Shown here piece by piece: positions 29,970-40,238 of a stretch of DNA of 64,000 nt. Below the pieces are notes generated by a model. That model was not told where the DNA came from. It made no database searches and saw only the letters and a list, made by a program, of their open reading frames with translations. This stretch comes from CAZMSQ01 sp964569025. GTDB lineage: Bacteria > Bacteroidota > Bacteroidia > Chitinophagales > Saprospiraceae. Made by a program: the position numbers and the translations under genes. The stretch's first letter is position 1. Every line of letters begins with the position of its first letter. The DNA lies in assembly GCA_964569025.1 (NCBI GenBank), contig CAZMSQ010000001.1, positions 403,932 to 467,931 on the forward strand. Reading direction: 5' to 3'.

Positions 29970-32900
29970 TTATTCGGAAACAATGATTTTTCTTTGAACC
30001 ATTTTATTGCCGGTTTGCAGTTGGAGAATGTATGTTCCGGCTGGAAGATCACTCACGGTGAATGTTTCAACTGCAGAACCAGCCCGAAAATCGACCTCCT
30101 TGTTCAATAACTGTCTGCCGGGAATATCAAATAGTTTGATGTTCAGCTCAGGGGAAGGCGCAGCCTTGACATCCAGGGTGAAAAATCCAGAGTTCGGATT
30201 GGGGAATACACGAAGCCATTCCTGCCCCGGGAGGGTTTCGGTGGATGTGACAACCACATTGACAACCTGACTTGAGGTATCAGTCCCGCAAGAATTTCCC
30301 GCAATCAGGAAAACTGTAAATTCTCCAGAAACCCCGTAGACGTGGGTTGGGTCAGGCTCTATGCTGATGGCGCCATCTCCAAACACCCAAAGCAGAGTTG
30401 ATGCTCCGACTGCATTAGAAGTAAACTGGACGGTATCGGCAGTAACTGAATAATCAAAGGAGGAGCTTGGAGGTTCACTTGCTGTGACGGCAACAGGGAT
30501 CGTGATTGTATCGTGGCCAAATGCATTCGAGGCAATGAGCGTAGCTGACCAGCTGCCCGGAGTGCTGTAGGTAACGACAGGATTTTGCTCAGTCGAGGAT
30601 GCTGGCTCACCACCAGGGAATGACCATGCCCAGCTGGTTGGCGCATTTGTACTAAGGTCTGTAAATGATATCGTTGCCGGAACACAGACCACAGAATCGG
30701 TCGGTTCAAAAGCGGCAATCGGCGCTGCTCCGTTTTCAGGCGCAGTGACTGTTATTTGAGCCGTATCAGACCCACAACCGTTTGTAGTCACCAGCCGGAC
30801 GTCGTAGAAACCGGGCTCAGCATAGGTATGAACAGGGTTTTCTTCGTCACTTGCCGCTCCATCGCCAAAGTCCCACGCATATGCATCTCCACTTGATGAT
30901 AGGTTGGAGAATGAGAAAATCAGGTCATTGGAAGAAAATGCAAAGTTTGCCATTGGAAGTCCAAGAATGGTAATAGCATCTGAAATGACAAGGGTATCTG
31001 CCCCGGTAGCATTGGAAGCAATTAAAGTCACCGAATAAGTGCCTGCAACTTGAAAGGTGACCTCAGGATTCTGTTCGGTACTGCCTAGCGTTTCAGGGCC
31101 TTCGAATGACCACTGCCAACCGGTCGTATTACTGCTTGACCCATCTGTAAATAAAACAGTGAGCGGGAGGCAGCCATTCTGAGGGGTGAATGTGAATGCT
31201 GCCGAGGGAAGGGTAGACACCACCACTGTTTGTGTCACGCTGACCGTATCACAAGAATTCCATGCAGTAAGGGTGACCTCATAAGAACCGAAATCGGCAT
31301 ATAGATGGACAGGATTGCTTTCGGTGCTCCCATTTCCATCACCGAAGTCCCAGAGGAAATCTGTTGCGTTTGTACTTGTATTGGTAAAGGTGACGGTCTC
31401 GAGGTCTCCAAGGGCTGAAAATCCGGCAGTCGGATCTGGCAGGACGGTTACATAATTAATCTCGGTTGCAACAGATTCTCCTGCGATATTGGTCACCGTC
31501 AACTTTACTGTGTATTGTCCGCCCTGATTGTAAGTGACGACTGGATTGATTTCTGTGGATGTAGAAGGATCTCCGCCTTCAAATTCCCAGAAATAGCCAT
31601 TGCCTTCACCTGTAGACAAATTTTGAAACTCTACGACCAATGGACTGCAGCCGTTGGTATTATTGGCCTTGAATGACGCTACAGGTGGTGCAACGACATC
31701 AATCTCCAGAGAGGTAGTGTCACTGCCGCAGGAGTTTGTTGCAATCAGGGTGACAGTGTAGGTGCCACCATTATCATACAAATGAGATGGTGATTCTTCG
31801 GTGCTCTCGTTGCCGTCGCCGAAATCCCAGAGATATTCCGTTGCATCTGTTGAGGTATTGGTGAAGGAATAATCCGGACCAGTTTGTATGCCTGTAAAAC
31901 CTGACTGTGGAGGTGCCCCCACGGTTATGTAATCAGTCAAGGTCAGCGTGTCTGAACCGAGGGCATTTGTGGCAATCATTGTCACGCTGTAAAGTCCTGG
32001 GTCAGAATATGTCACCACAGGGTTTTCATCGGCTGAGGTTGCGGGGCTTCCGCCAGGGAAGCTCCATTCCACAGAGACCGTATTTTCTGATGCGCCGCTC
32101 TGGAATTGGACAGTCATTGGAATACAACCGCCAGTCTGATCGGCTGAGAAGCCGGCAGTTGGCGGTGTTCCTACTGTGAGTGTTTGTGAGAAGGTATCGG
32201 CGCCACAAATGTTAGAGATGATCAAAGTAACAGTATACACCCCATCTGCATCATACTCATGCACAGGACTGTCTTCAGTACTCGTGTTCCCATCTCCAAA
32301 ATCCCACAAGACGTCGCCGTTTCCAGTGGAAGAGTTGGTGAAGGTGACTTCAAGTTCTACAATGGTTGCTGTAAATACTGCGACAGGGGGTACTACAACA
32401 GCGATAAAGTCTTCCTGAATGAGCGTATCCGAACCCTGGGCGTTGAATGCGATGAGGCTGACTGAGTAAACGCCGGGTTCATCCCATGTAACGGTTGGAT
32501 TTTCCTGATTGGAAGTTGACGGGTTTCCGCCTTCAAACTGCCAGAGGAGAGAATCTGTATTTCCTGATGAAGTGTTTTGGAACTGCACAGTGAAGGGTGC
32601 ACAACCAGTTGTTTGATCGGCATTGAATCCCGCAACCGGCAGAGATGTTGCTTCAACAGTCTGGGCAGTTGTATCTGCTCCGCAGGCATTGGTAGCAATC
32701 AAGGTGACAGTATATATGCCAGGGGCTCCATAGGTATAATCGGGATTTTCGTCTGTACTGCTCTGACCATCGCCAAAATCCCAGGACCACCCAGTTGCGT
32801 TGGTACTATTGTCTGTAAAGGAGAAATCCAGATTTGCAGAGGAATAATCAAAATCAGCCGTTGGGACATCTTCAATCACGACTGCACCCTGCAGGATAAA

Positions 32901-35900
32901 GGTATCGCTGCCAAGTCCGTTGGAAGCAATAAGTGTTGCCCCCCATGTGCCAGAAATGGAGTAAGTGACCAGAGGATTTTCTTCAGTGGATGATTGAGGG
33001 TTTCCTCCTGGAAAATTCCATGACCAACTCGTCGTATTTAGGCTGGATGCATTGGTGTATTGAACCTGAAGAGGGAGGCAGCCTGTCTCTGGGCTCAGGG
33101 TGAATGCCGCAGTTGGTAGACTGCCAACTGCGATGGTATTGGAGATTGTATCGCTGCCACAGTCGTTTGAAGCAATCAGGGTTACGGTGTAGAAGCCGTC
33201 TGCTGCATAGGTATGTACTGGTGAAATCTGTTGGCTTGAATCCCCATCTCCAAAAAACCAACGGTACATCGTGCTGTCGGCGTTGACACTGAGATTGGTA
33301 AATTCGACCTGGAGATCACTCACTTGCGACTCAAAATCCGCTTCCACCAGTGGATTGACCGTGATGAATGAGTCGATGGTCAATGTATCAGCCCCCTGAT
33401 TGTTGATGGCGATGAGGGTCACGCCGTAGATGCCAGCTTGCGTATAGGTTACTTCTGGCATTGTGTCAGTAGAACTCGAAGGATCCCCACCGGGGAAGAA
33501 CCACTGTAAGCTGTCGGTATTCGATGTGGAGGAGTCTGAAAAGACGACCGTCAATGGTTCACAGCCACTGACTGTGTCGACACCAAAACCGGCCTCAGGT
33601 GGGGTCGCAATCACGATGGTCCCTGTTGTGGTATCACTTCCGCAGATGTTGCTGATGATTAATGTAACGGTATAGGTGCCATCCTCTTCGTATACATGCG
33701 TTGGGTCAGTTTCGGTTGAGCTATTGCCATCACCAAAATTCCACTCAACAGAGTCTGCCCACATGGAGGTGTTGGTAAAGAATACTGTGTCAAGGACAAT
33801 GCTGTCTGAGAAAGAGGCGACTGGAGGCTCAAGTACTTGAATGAAACTGTCAATCGTCAAGGTGTCAGCGCCTTGGAAATTGCTGACTATGAGGGTGACG
33901 GGGAAATACCCGGCACTATCGTAGGTCACAACTGGCATTTCGTCAGAACTTGTACCAGGTGTGCCGCCTGTGAAAATCCATGACCGCTGTTCGACATCAC
34001 CGGTTGACGTATCTGCAAAAGTCACGGTCAGAGGGGCACAACCACTGAGGGTGTCTGCAAAAAATCCGGCAGAGGGGGCAGCCTGAATATCTATGATAAG
34101 TTCAGCAATATCAGTGCCGCAGCTGTTAGAAGCAGTCAACTTCACTGTGTATGTGCCTCCATCGGAATAAGTGTAGACCGGATTCTCTTCCGAGCTTGTG
34201 CCACCATCTCCAAAATCCCAATCATAGATGTCTGCAAATTCCGAAAAGTTATCAAAATAGACCGTACTGCCATCGATGGTGGCTGAAAAGTCAGCGATGG
34301 GCACATCATCGACAGTGATGAAGCTCAGTATGGAAAAGTCATCTGTTCCCCCAACGTTCCCCGCGGTCAGGTAGGCATCAAAGACTCCTCTGTCATTGTA
34401 TACCACGACCGGGTTTTGGTCTGTGGAGGTCTCGGGAATCCCCCCCGGGAAGGTCCAGTTCCAAAAGGTTGGATTTCCTGTTGACAAATCAATGTAACTG
34501 ACCAGCAGTGGTGCACACCCACTTGTGGGTTGTGCCGTGAAATCTGCGAATGGCGCGGGGATGTAGCACCCTCCGGAAACAACCACGTTATCGATATACA
34601 GGTTGTTGCCAAATCCGCATTCATTCTCAAACATTATCACCACAAACGGTTCCCCTCCGAATTGACTGAGGTCTACCTCATAACACACACTCCCAAAGCC
34701 ACCCCCATAGCACCAGTCATCCAGATCCGCTGGCACAAATGGATCAGAAAGTGGCAAGGCGGTGGCGAAGGTGCCACCCCCGTTTTCCTGTGCCGTAAAG
34801 AGGGTGAAAGGGAAGGTGTTGCCACCATCGGTAGAGACACGAACTCTGAGCTTGTCGTAGAGATTTCCTGGCCTTCCCACATAAGCGTGCTCAAAAGAGA
34901 GTTTGGCTGTGGCACGACCGGTCAGGTCAATAATTGGAGAAACGAGGCCATCGAGTTGGCCTATTGCGTTATAGTCGAAGTTGGTCATCACCGCCGCTGT
35001 AGAGCCAAGTGGGGCACCTCCAACCGCTGCATCTGACCATGAATTTGAATTGTCAGGATTGGAAACACTCCATTGAGCAATTCCAGCCTCGAAGTTGTCG
35101 AAAAACAGAACTTCCTGCCCATCGTCTCCGACCATAATATAACCGGGCTTACTTTCTTGAAAGGTCCCTTGGTTCGTAAAGAGAGTGAGTGTGACACTGT
35201 ATACTCCAGGGTTATTGTAGGTCACCACCGGATTGAGATCAGAAGATACAGTCGGATTCCCTCCGGGGAAATCCCATATGACGCTATTCGAATTGCCGGT
35301 GCTGAGATTGATAAATTGAACAGATGAGCCGGGGCAGAGATTCGTGAGGAGTGCCTTAAAATCAGGTACTGGCGGATTAAGAGATGGGCAGGTAGCCAAA
35401 CAGCCGGCTGGCTCGACAATTGATGGCAGATAAGAATTGACCTGATTGAATGACTGGCTGGACCAAGTGTTTGTATTGTTGACAGCTGGCGCCATGATTG
35501 TATTGCTGTTTGGGGGGTCATGCGTGCAGCTGAAGTTGTGCCCAATTTCATGGGCTGTCAAAACCCGTAAAAAACTGGCGTTTGTAGAAAAGTCTTGAAG
35601 GACATGATATCCAAAATTCGTGCAGACTGCAGTCAGGTAGGCGATCCCGATGGTTGAACCATCAAGTTCCCGGTCTGTCCATAATGACCCCAGGTCGTGC
35701 TCGGCAGAAAATCCATTTGGAGCCCAGTTACGGAAGCTCATTAAGAGTTGTGTTGCATTTGTAGAACTGGTCCATGGATCGCAGGTAGAGCAGATGGAAA
35801 CAAATTGCTCTACGATATTAAACAGGATATTGTCACCGAATTCATCATCATAATTGCCCTGAACGTTATTCATGACCCCTTCTGTCTGGGCCTCCACCTG

Positions 35901-36560
35901 GGCGATATCCATATTGTATTCTACAAACATCAGGTAATCAGAAGCAATAGCCAGCTCAACCTCCCAGCAGTTGTTTGCAGATCGGTCTTGTTGCTGGTTG
36001 TGCGGTACCGGGTCACGGCCAATCATTTCCGAGGCGGCACAGAAATTTCCCTCATAGGGGACAACATCGCGCTCGCGGTAGACGACGAATAAATCCGGCG
36101 ACTGTCCTTTTACAAATGTTCTGAGTGGCTCTACAAACCATCGCACATCTCCCTCTTCAATATACCCGTACAGAAAATGGTTGTCCAGCGTCAGTCGCAC
36201 GCTATTTTCACCATTCTCCATATACCCTTTAAAGGTCCGGACATAAGACCGCGGGTATTCAACCACTCCATTTTCCGTCATGGCCCTCAATTTGTAGTCA
36301 TCGGTTCTCATGTCATTGGCCACAATGCTAACCGGCCAGTCATGCTGCGAGCCAAGTTGCAACTGAAAGTCAAGCTGTCCAGCCTCCCGGGCTGCCTCAG
36401 CAAGGGCACCGGCGTCAAACTGATACACACTGGCTGAATAAAAGTACTGTTCAAGTGCTGGAAAGGATCCGGGGTGCAGCTCGCCTCGGAATTGCTCCTG
36501 AGCATATCCTGAAAACGAAAGGAGAACCAGAATCAGCGGGATAAAGAGCGTGTTCTTCAT
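29970..36560 (-). CDS. Giant secreted M12-like (reprolysin-type) metalloprotease with 19 PKD domains, T9SS type A signal
   Basis: A 2196-residue exported protease. A signal peptide (1-20, ending SGYAQE) and a prosegment lead to a metzincin domain (about 195-400): zinc motif HEIGHNFSCTH near 336-346, with Met-turn NTIMAP. One PKD domain (LCPGSSVQFINLS) is followed by a jelly-roll domain at about 500-680 (FDNFEAGIAQWSVSNPD; LYIDNVVVSGGCY). Then come nine alternating PKD pairs: form A starts GC-x-P (SGCAPLTVTFADTS) and has WxFPGG; form B has WDFGDG and ends CGSD/CGTD. The C-terminus is a type A sorting domain (WLRVFPNPNSGFFTLDV; LPAGTYILQL). The ATG at 36560 starts the signal peptide. A surface or extracellular protease for polymeric or cell-bound substrates is inferred. 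Confidence 0.92.
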   Translation of the reverse strand: MKNTLFIPLILVLLSFSGYAQEQFRGELHPGSFPALEQYFYSASVYQFDAGALAEAAREAGQLDFQLQLGSQHDWPVSIVANDMRTDDYKLRAMTENGVVEYPRSYVRTFKGYMENGENSVRLTLDNHFLYGYIEEGDVRWFVEPLRTFVKGQSPDLFVVYRERDVVPYEGNFCAASEMIGRDPVPHNQQQDRSANNCWEVELAIASDYLMFVEYNMDIAQVEAQTEGVMNNVQGNYDDEFGDNILFNIVEQFVSICSTCDPWTSSTNATQLLMSFRNWAPNGFSAEHDLGSLWTDRELDGSTIGIAYLTAVCTNFGYHVLQDFSTNASFLRVLTAHEIGHNFSCTHDPPNSNTIMAPAVNNTNTWSSQSFNQVNSYLPSIVEPAGCLATCPSLNPPVPDFKALLTNLCPGSSVQFINLSTGNSNSVIWDFPGGNPTVSSDLNPVVTYNNPGVYSVTLTLFTNQGTFQESKPGYIMVGDDGQEVLFFDNFEAGIAQWSVSNPDNSNSWSDAAVGGAPLGSTAAVMTNFDYNAIGQLDGLVSPIIDLTGRATAKLSFEHAYVGRPGNLYDKLRVRVSTDGGNTFPFTLFTAQENGGGTFATALPLSDPFVPADLDDWCYGGGFGSVCYEVDLSQFGGEPFVVIMFENECGFGNNLYIDNVVVSGGCYIPAPFADFTAQPTSGCAPLLVSYIDLSTGNPTFWNWTFPGGIPETSTDQNPVVVYNDRGVFDAYLTAGNVGGTDDFSILSFITVDDVPIADFSATIDGSTVYFDNFSEFADIYDWDFGDGGTSSEENPVYTYSDGGTYTVKLTASNSCGTDIAELIIDIQAAPSAGFFADTLSGCAPLTVTFADTSTGDVEQRSWIFTGGTPGTSSDEMPVVTYDSAGYFPVTLIVSNFQGADTLTIDSFIQVLEPPVASFSDSIVLDTVFFTNTSMWADSVEWNFGDGNSSTETDPTHVYEEDGTYTVTLIISNICGSDTTTGTIVIATPPEAGFGVDTVSGCEPLTVVFSDSSTSNTDSLQWFFPGGDPSSSTDTMPEVTYTQAGIYGVTLIAINNQGADTLTIDSFITVNPLVEADFESQVSDLQVEFTNLSVNADSTMYRWFFGDGDSSQQISPVHTYAADGFYTVTLIASNDCGSDTISNTIAVGSLPTAAFTLSPETGCLPLQVQYTNASSLNTTSWSWNFPGGNPQSSTEENPLVTYSISGTWGATLIASNGLGSDTFILQGAVVIEDVPTADFDYSSANLDFSFTDNSTNATGWSWDFGDGQSSTDENPDYTYGAPGIYTVTLIATNACGADTTAQTVEATSLPVAGFNADQTTGCAPFTVQFQNTSSGNTDSLLWQFEGGNPSTSNQENPTVTWDEPGVYSVSLIAFNAQGSDTLIQEDFIAVVVPPVAVFTATIVELEVTFTNSSTGNGDVLWDFGDGNTSTEDSPVHEYDADGVYTVTLIISNICGADTFSQTLTVGTPPTAGFSADQTGGCIPMTVQFQSGASENTVSVEWSFPGGSPATSADENPVVTYSDPGLYSVTMIATNALGSDTLTLTDYITVGAPPQSGFTGIQTGPDYSFTNTSTDATEYLWDFGDGNESTEESPSHLYDNGGTYTVTLIATNSCGSDTTSLEIDVVAPPVASFKANNTNGCSPLVVEFQNLSTGEGNGYFWEFEGGDPSTSTEINPVVTYNQGGQYTVKLTVTNIAGESVATEINYVTVLPDPTAGFSALGDLETVTFTNTSTNATDFLWDFGDGNGSTESNPVHLYADFGSYEVTLTAWNSCDTVSVTQTVVVSTLPSAAFTFTPQNGCLPLTVLFTDGSSSNTTGWQWSFEGPETLGSTEQNPEVTFQVAGTYSVTLIASNATGADTLVISDAITILGLPMANFAFSSNDLIFSFSNLSSSGDAYAWDFGDGAASDEENPVHTYAEPGFYDVRLVTTNGCGSDTAQITVTAPENGAAPIAAFEPTDSVVCVPATISFTDLSTNAPTSWAWSFPGGEPASSTEQNPVVTYSTPGSWSATLIASNAFGHDTITIPVAVTASEPPSSSFDYSVTADTVQFTSNAVGASTLLWVFGDGAISIEPDPTHVYGVSGEFTVFLIAGNSCGTDTSSQVVNVVVTSTETLPGQEWLRVFPNPNSGFFTLDVKAAPSPELNIKLFDIPGRQLLNKEVDFRAGSAVETFTVSDLPAGTYILQLQTGNKMVQRKIIVSE

Positions 36561-36593
36561 AGCAGGTGGTACTGTGTATTGATAAAATTTGGA

Positions 36594-36625
36594 CAAAAAT
36601 AAGAGGGAATTTGGGGTTGGCTCAA
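36594..36625 (-). promoter_or_regulatory. Promoter of the PKD metalloprotease gene
   Basis: On the minus strand TTG (plus CAA, 36623-36625), a 21-nt spacer and TATTTTTG (36601 to 36594) match the Bacteroidetes -33/-7 pattern. The -7 box ends 33 bases before the ATG. Confidence 0.6.
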
Positions 36626-36808
36626 TAGAATGGGTTGGTATTTCTTCTCCAAGCCGACATTTCAGACAAAAATACGCGCTTGCGAACGGATTGCAATAGC
36701 GGTGTGTTCATAATGCAACGCATAATCTTTCCAGTGTTGAGATCGTTTTTTGCAAGTACAGCGCAAGAGATTCATGTAGATTTGTCCATTTTTCAAAAAA
36801 GTCTCATT

Positions 36809-37480
36809 ATGGGTTCTTTTCAAAGATTTTTCAGGTTGCTTCTGGTCATCGCGCTCATTCTGGGCATGTTCGGTCTTTCCCCTGACACACACGCCCAGCG
36901 GTCGGGGCGAGCGGATAAATATTTCGAAGAAACTGGCAACCTGACGGGCAGGCTCTGGTACGGAGGAGGGTTCAATCTTGCTCTGGCAGGGTCCGGAGAT
37001 TATAACCAATTTGTCTTTGGGCTGGCGCCAATGGTGGGATATAAAATCACGGAAGACTTTTCTGTCGGGCCAAGATTTGGGTTCGATTACCAGTATGTGA
37101 GAGGAAATGCAGCAGTTTATAATCCGAATTTAGCCACAGGTCAATTCCTCGGCTTCACAAACGAGAAAAAAAGTACATTTTCGCTTAGCGGCGGCATTTT
37201 TGCCCGCTACAAAGCCTACCGCAGCTTTTTCGCCCATGTAGAGTTCGAACTTCAGAACCGCGAACTTTTTCTCGAAGACAGAGGCTTGCTCATCTACGAG
37301 ACCGCTCCAGGAGAATTGTTGACCATACAGGAAACCCGGGAGAACTTTTACGCCGGTCTGGGGTATACCAGCGGGTACCCTCTCGGGTTTGAGATGCTTC
37401 TTCTCTACAATTTTAACACCCCTGAGAACACAATTGAACTTCCCTTTGATCTTCGATTCGGAATCAACTACAATTTTTAG
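36809..37480 (+). CDS. Outer-membrane beta-barrel protein of unknown function
   Basis: A 223-residue protein. A signal peptide at about residues 1-28 (RLLLVIALILGMFGLSP, cleavage after THAQ) is followed by alternating strands (GRLWYGGGFNLALAGSGDYN; FVFGLAPMVGYKITEDFSVG; FSLSGGIFARYKAYRSFFAH) and a C-terminal strand ending in an aromatic residue (DLRFGINYNF). This is the pattern of small OmpA-like/PorT-like barrels, probably 8-10 strands. No specific family is recognised. The ATG at 36809 is chosen because it begins the signal peptide; the frame is open further back to 36635. It converges with the TonB receptor gene (12 bases between stops). Confidence 0.75.
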   Translation: MGSFQRFFRLLLVIALILGMFGLSPDTHAQRSGRADKYFEETGNLTGRLWYGGGFNLALAGSGDYNQFVFGLAPMVGYKITEDFSVGPRFGFDYQYVRGNAAVYNPNLATGQFLGFTNEKKSTFSLSGGIFARYKAYRSFFAHVEFELQNRELFLEDRGLLIYETAPGELLTIQETRENFYAGLGYTSGYPLGFEMLLLYNFNTPENTIELPFDLRFGINYNF

Positions 37481-37492
37481 CCATTCTTCAAA

Positions 37493-39982
37493 TTAAAAAC
37501 CCACGGTCAGGCTGACCATGATATTTCTGCCGGCCTGTGGGAAAAATCCTGTGAGATTGTAGGTGTTGCCTTGCTCGAGCCGTGCATACGGATCAGATGG
37601 CCGGGCATCAAAGCCTGAAATGTATCGATACGTCCATGCATTGCTTGAAAACCGTGCATCGAATGCATTTCGGACCAGGAGAGATGCCGAAAATTCCCGA
37701 AATACGGTTGTTTGGGCATCAAAACGGATCACGACATCTGAAAACCAATAGGGGTCAAGGGAAGTCTCAATTCGGGAGGTATTATCTATGTACTGACGCC
37801 CCACATATTTGGAAATCAGCTGGGCTGAAAGCTGAAGGTGGTCAAGATTTGTAATGAGATATTCTGCGCTCAAGTCTGCTATATGAGGTGGGGAGAATGC
37901 CAAATGGGTGTTGGTGTGTAGTACTGATTCTTGTTGCCCGGTATCCCAGTTGTCGATAAATTCGGTGAAAGAAGCGATGCGATTGTCACTGAGGGCAGCA
38001 CTGCCGGAGAGATTCAGTGCGCTGGAGACTTGCCAGTTACCACTTATTTCTGCGCCGATTCGCGAGCTTTTTGGGATGTTGACCCTGACTGGGAGGGCAT
38101 CCTGATTGATGGTGCCTGTTAGTGCCAACTGGTCGTGGTAGTACATCCCGAACGCATTGATGGCCAGAGATGCCTTTGACCAGGATTTTTTCCACCCCAA
38201 TTCCAGATCAAGCAATTGCTCTGGCCGAGGGATCCGGTCAGGGCCGGCATCAAGAAAGTCAAATCTTCCCGGCTCGCGCTGGGCAACTGCCAGCGAGAGG
38301 AAAAGCCTTGAGGTGGGCCCTGATTGCCAGCTCAACCCCACTTTTGGATTGAAGAATGTGTATCGGTGCCGGTCGGTACGGCTGTTGTCAAGACCTTCAA
38401 GCGAGTAGTCAACATGCCTGATTTGCAGGTCGAGATATGCGGACCAATCAGTCGTGAAAGACCAGTCGATTTTTCCATAGACATTGGCGTCTGTTTTGTC
38501 GGCATCCGCATCATAATACCGAAATCCTTTTTCGCTGTTTGAGGCGAACCGAGCCCAAATAAGCTCGCCATAATGACGGCCGAAATAGCGTGAGGCGGCA
38601 CCTCCCAGAGTCAATGTCCATGCTGTTGCTGAGTGCTCCAGGCTAAATACCGTTCCGACATAGTGATTGTCGAGCCATCGCCGCCTGATTAGATCGGTTG
38701 ATTGAAGGGTGTCACCACCAACTATTGGGTTGGCGAGGCCGTAGAAACTGAAGGTAGCTTCCGGGCTAAACAGGGCTGCTTCAAGTTCGCGATCTTTGTA
38801 TTCTTCAAAATATCCGGCCCCGCGAGTGTAGTGCCCAGCGAGGTGTAATGCCCAGTTATCAGGCAGTGATTGCTGGTAGTGCAGCTGGTAATGGGTTTGC
38901 TGATAATTGTCGACCTGATCATCGTGAAATGTTCCATCTGACCGCTGCCCCGCGGGGTTGTAAGTTCGCAGATCAGCCTGTTCTGCATATTGGGCCGGCA
39001 CACCGAACCATGCCTGATAGGTTCGTTCCTGCCCGTGAAAGACGATGGCCTGAACGTTGCTTTTGCGGCCCCACCATCCTGCAGAAAGGTAATAAGATTC
39101 CTGATCAGCAGAGGCCCTGTCAATGTATCCATCCGAGTGAATGCGAGAGATGCGCCCATCGATGGAAAACTGCTTGCCAGTCAAACCGGTGCCAAATTCA
39201 AGGGCAGTTTTTCGAGAGTTAAAGCTGCCATATGACTGAGAGAGCCGTCCGTATGCGTCCTCATGAAGTCGCAGTGTGCTCAAATGGACGCCTGCCCCAA
39301 ATGCACCTGCCCCATTCGTGGATGTGCCTACTCCGCGCTGTATTTGTACACTGCTGACCGATGAGGCGAAATCCGGCAAATTAACCCAAAAGGTGCCCTG
39401 TGATTCAGAATCATTCAACGGGATGCCATTGATGGTAACATTTGTGCGGGTTGCGTCGCTACCCCTGATGCGCATGCCATTGTAGCCGAATCCGGACCCA
39501 GCATCTGAGGTAACAACTGCTGAAGGGGTAAACCGGAGAAGAAAGGGCATGTCTTGCCCGATATTTCGAGAACGAAGTTGGTCACCGCTAAGGTTATATC
39601 CGACAAAGGGCTCCCTTTCCTCAACCCGCACGCTTCTGACAACCAGTCCTTCAAGCTGATAGACTTCAGGCCGGAGCGAAATGTCAGACCGGTAATCATC
39701 CTTCTGGCCGTTTAGCTGTACGGTCACCACAGCAGATTGAAAACCCACCGAGCGGAATTGAAGCAGCACGTATTTTGCAAATTTGGTTTGGTCAAGGGTT
39801 AATTCCCATTTTCCCAGGGAGTCTGTGGTTGTCCCTAACTGAAGGTCAGGGGCGTAGACTGTGGCGCCTCCGATTGGCTCGGGGTCAGCAGTCTGTGAGG
39901 TAACCACGCCCCGTACCGTTATTTGGGCAGCGAGAGGCAGTGTAATCAAGGCGAAGGCAAGCAGAACAAGTATCCTTTTCAT
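37493..39982 (-). CDS. TonB-dependent outer-membrane receptor, probably for thiamin
   Basis: An 829-residue receptor. A signal peptide (1-19, LLAFALITLPLAAQ) is followed by a carboxypeptidase-regulatory-like domain (about 22-105: VRGVVTSQTADPEPIGGATV) and a plug (about 115-240: FRFTPSAVVTSDAGSG-like region; YNGMRIRGSDATRTNVTING; VSSVQIQRGVGTSTNGAGAF). The rest is a 22-strand barrel ending in a terminal Phe (MVSLTVGF). A TPP riboswitch lies in its leader, so it is expected to import thiamin or a thiamin precursor when TPP is low, like the OMR1-type receptors of Bacteroidetes. No pnuT-like permease or thiamin pyrophosphokinase gene follows it in the window. Confidence 0.92.
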   Translation of the reverse strand: MKRILVLLAFALITLPLAAQITVRGVVTSQTADPEPIGGATVYAPDLQLGTTTDSLGKWELTLDQTKFAKYVLLQFRSVGFQSAVVTVQLNGQKDDYRSDISLRPEVYQLEGLVVRSVRVEEREPFVGYNLSGDQLRSRNIGQDMPFLLRFTPSAVVTSDAGSGFGYNGMRIRGSDATRTNVTINGIPLNDSESQGTFWVNLPDFASSVSSVQIQRGVGTSTNGAGAFGAGVHLSTLRLHEDAYGRLSQSYGSFNSRKTALEFGTGLTGKQFSIDGRISRIHSDGYIDRASADQESYYLSAGWWGRKSNVQAIVFHGQERTYQAWFGVPAQYAEQADLRTYNPAGQRSDGTFHDDQVDNYQQTHYQLHYQQSLPDNWALHLAGHYTRGAGYFEEYKDRELEAALFSPEATFSFYGLANPIVGGDTLQSTDLIRRRWLDNHYVGTVFSLEHSATAWTLTLGGAASRYFGRHYGELIWARFASNSEKGFRYYDADADKTDANVYGKIDWSFTTDWSAYLDLQIRHVDYSLEGLDNSRTDRHRYTFFNPKVGLSWQSGPTSRLFLSLAVAQREPGRFDFLDAGPDRIPRPEQLLDLELGWKKSWSKASLAINAFGMYYHDQLALTGTINQDALPVRVNIPKSSRIGAEISGNWQVSSALNLSGSAALSDNRIASFTEFIDNWDTGQQESVLHTNTHLAFSPPHIADLSAEYLITNLDHLQLSAQLISKYVGRQYIDNTSRIETSLDPYWFSDVVIRFDAQTTVFREFSASLLVRNAFDARFSSNAWTYRYISGFDARPSDPYARLEQGNTYNLTGFFPQAGRNIMVSLTVGF

Positions 39983-40117
39983 CGTTGACTGGATGTTTCG
40001 TTCAGCACGCCCGGGGTTCAGCGACTGTAAATAAGTTGGTTGACATTTTCAATCTTGTTATTACGCAGACCCGGGTCACCCTTTCCTTTCTGGAAGTGAG
40101 CCGTATCTGAGGCAATA

Positions 40118-40154
40118 AGAAAAGAAAGAAACCCGCGCAGCATCCATTGCTGCG
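40118..40154 (-). terminator. Terminator-like hairpin, expression platform of the TPP riboswitch
   Basis: On the minus strand CGCAGCA (40154-40148), a 5-base loop and TGCTGCG (40142-40136) form a perfect 7-bp stem, followed by CGGGTTTCTTTCTTTTC. It begins directly after the riboswitch aptamer, as a transcription-terminating expression platform would. Confidence 0.65.
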
Positions 40155-40231
40155 AACTCCCTTCCCGGCATTACCCGGGCAGGTTCGATGGGTATGATCT
40201 CAGCCTGTATCAATAAGGCACCCCAGTGAGA
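40154..40231 (-). ncRNA. TPP riboswitch (THI element)
   Basis: Reading the minus strand, the conserved core is present in order: GGGGTGCC (40224-40217), GGCTGAGATCATACCC, GAACCTG, GGGTAATGCC and GGGAAGGGAG. These are the TPP-binding (THI-box) elements, including CTGAGA and the GAACCTG...TAATGCC arm. It sits 170-250 bases before the TonB receptor gene, downstream of a good promoter and upstream of a terminator hairpin, so TPP should switch the receptor off. Confidence 0.93.
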
Positions 40232-40238
40232 TAGATGT

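Noticed and set aside
30300..34500. Many GGTGAC/ATCGCCAAAGTCCCA-like similar stretches considered as DNA repeats
   Set aside because: They encode the WDFGDG and related PKD motifs in a continuous gene and differ at codon level.
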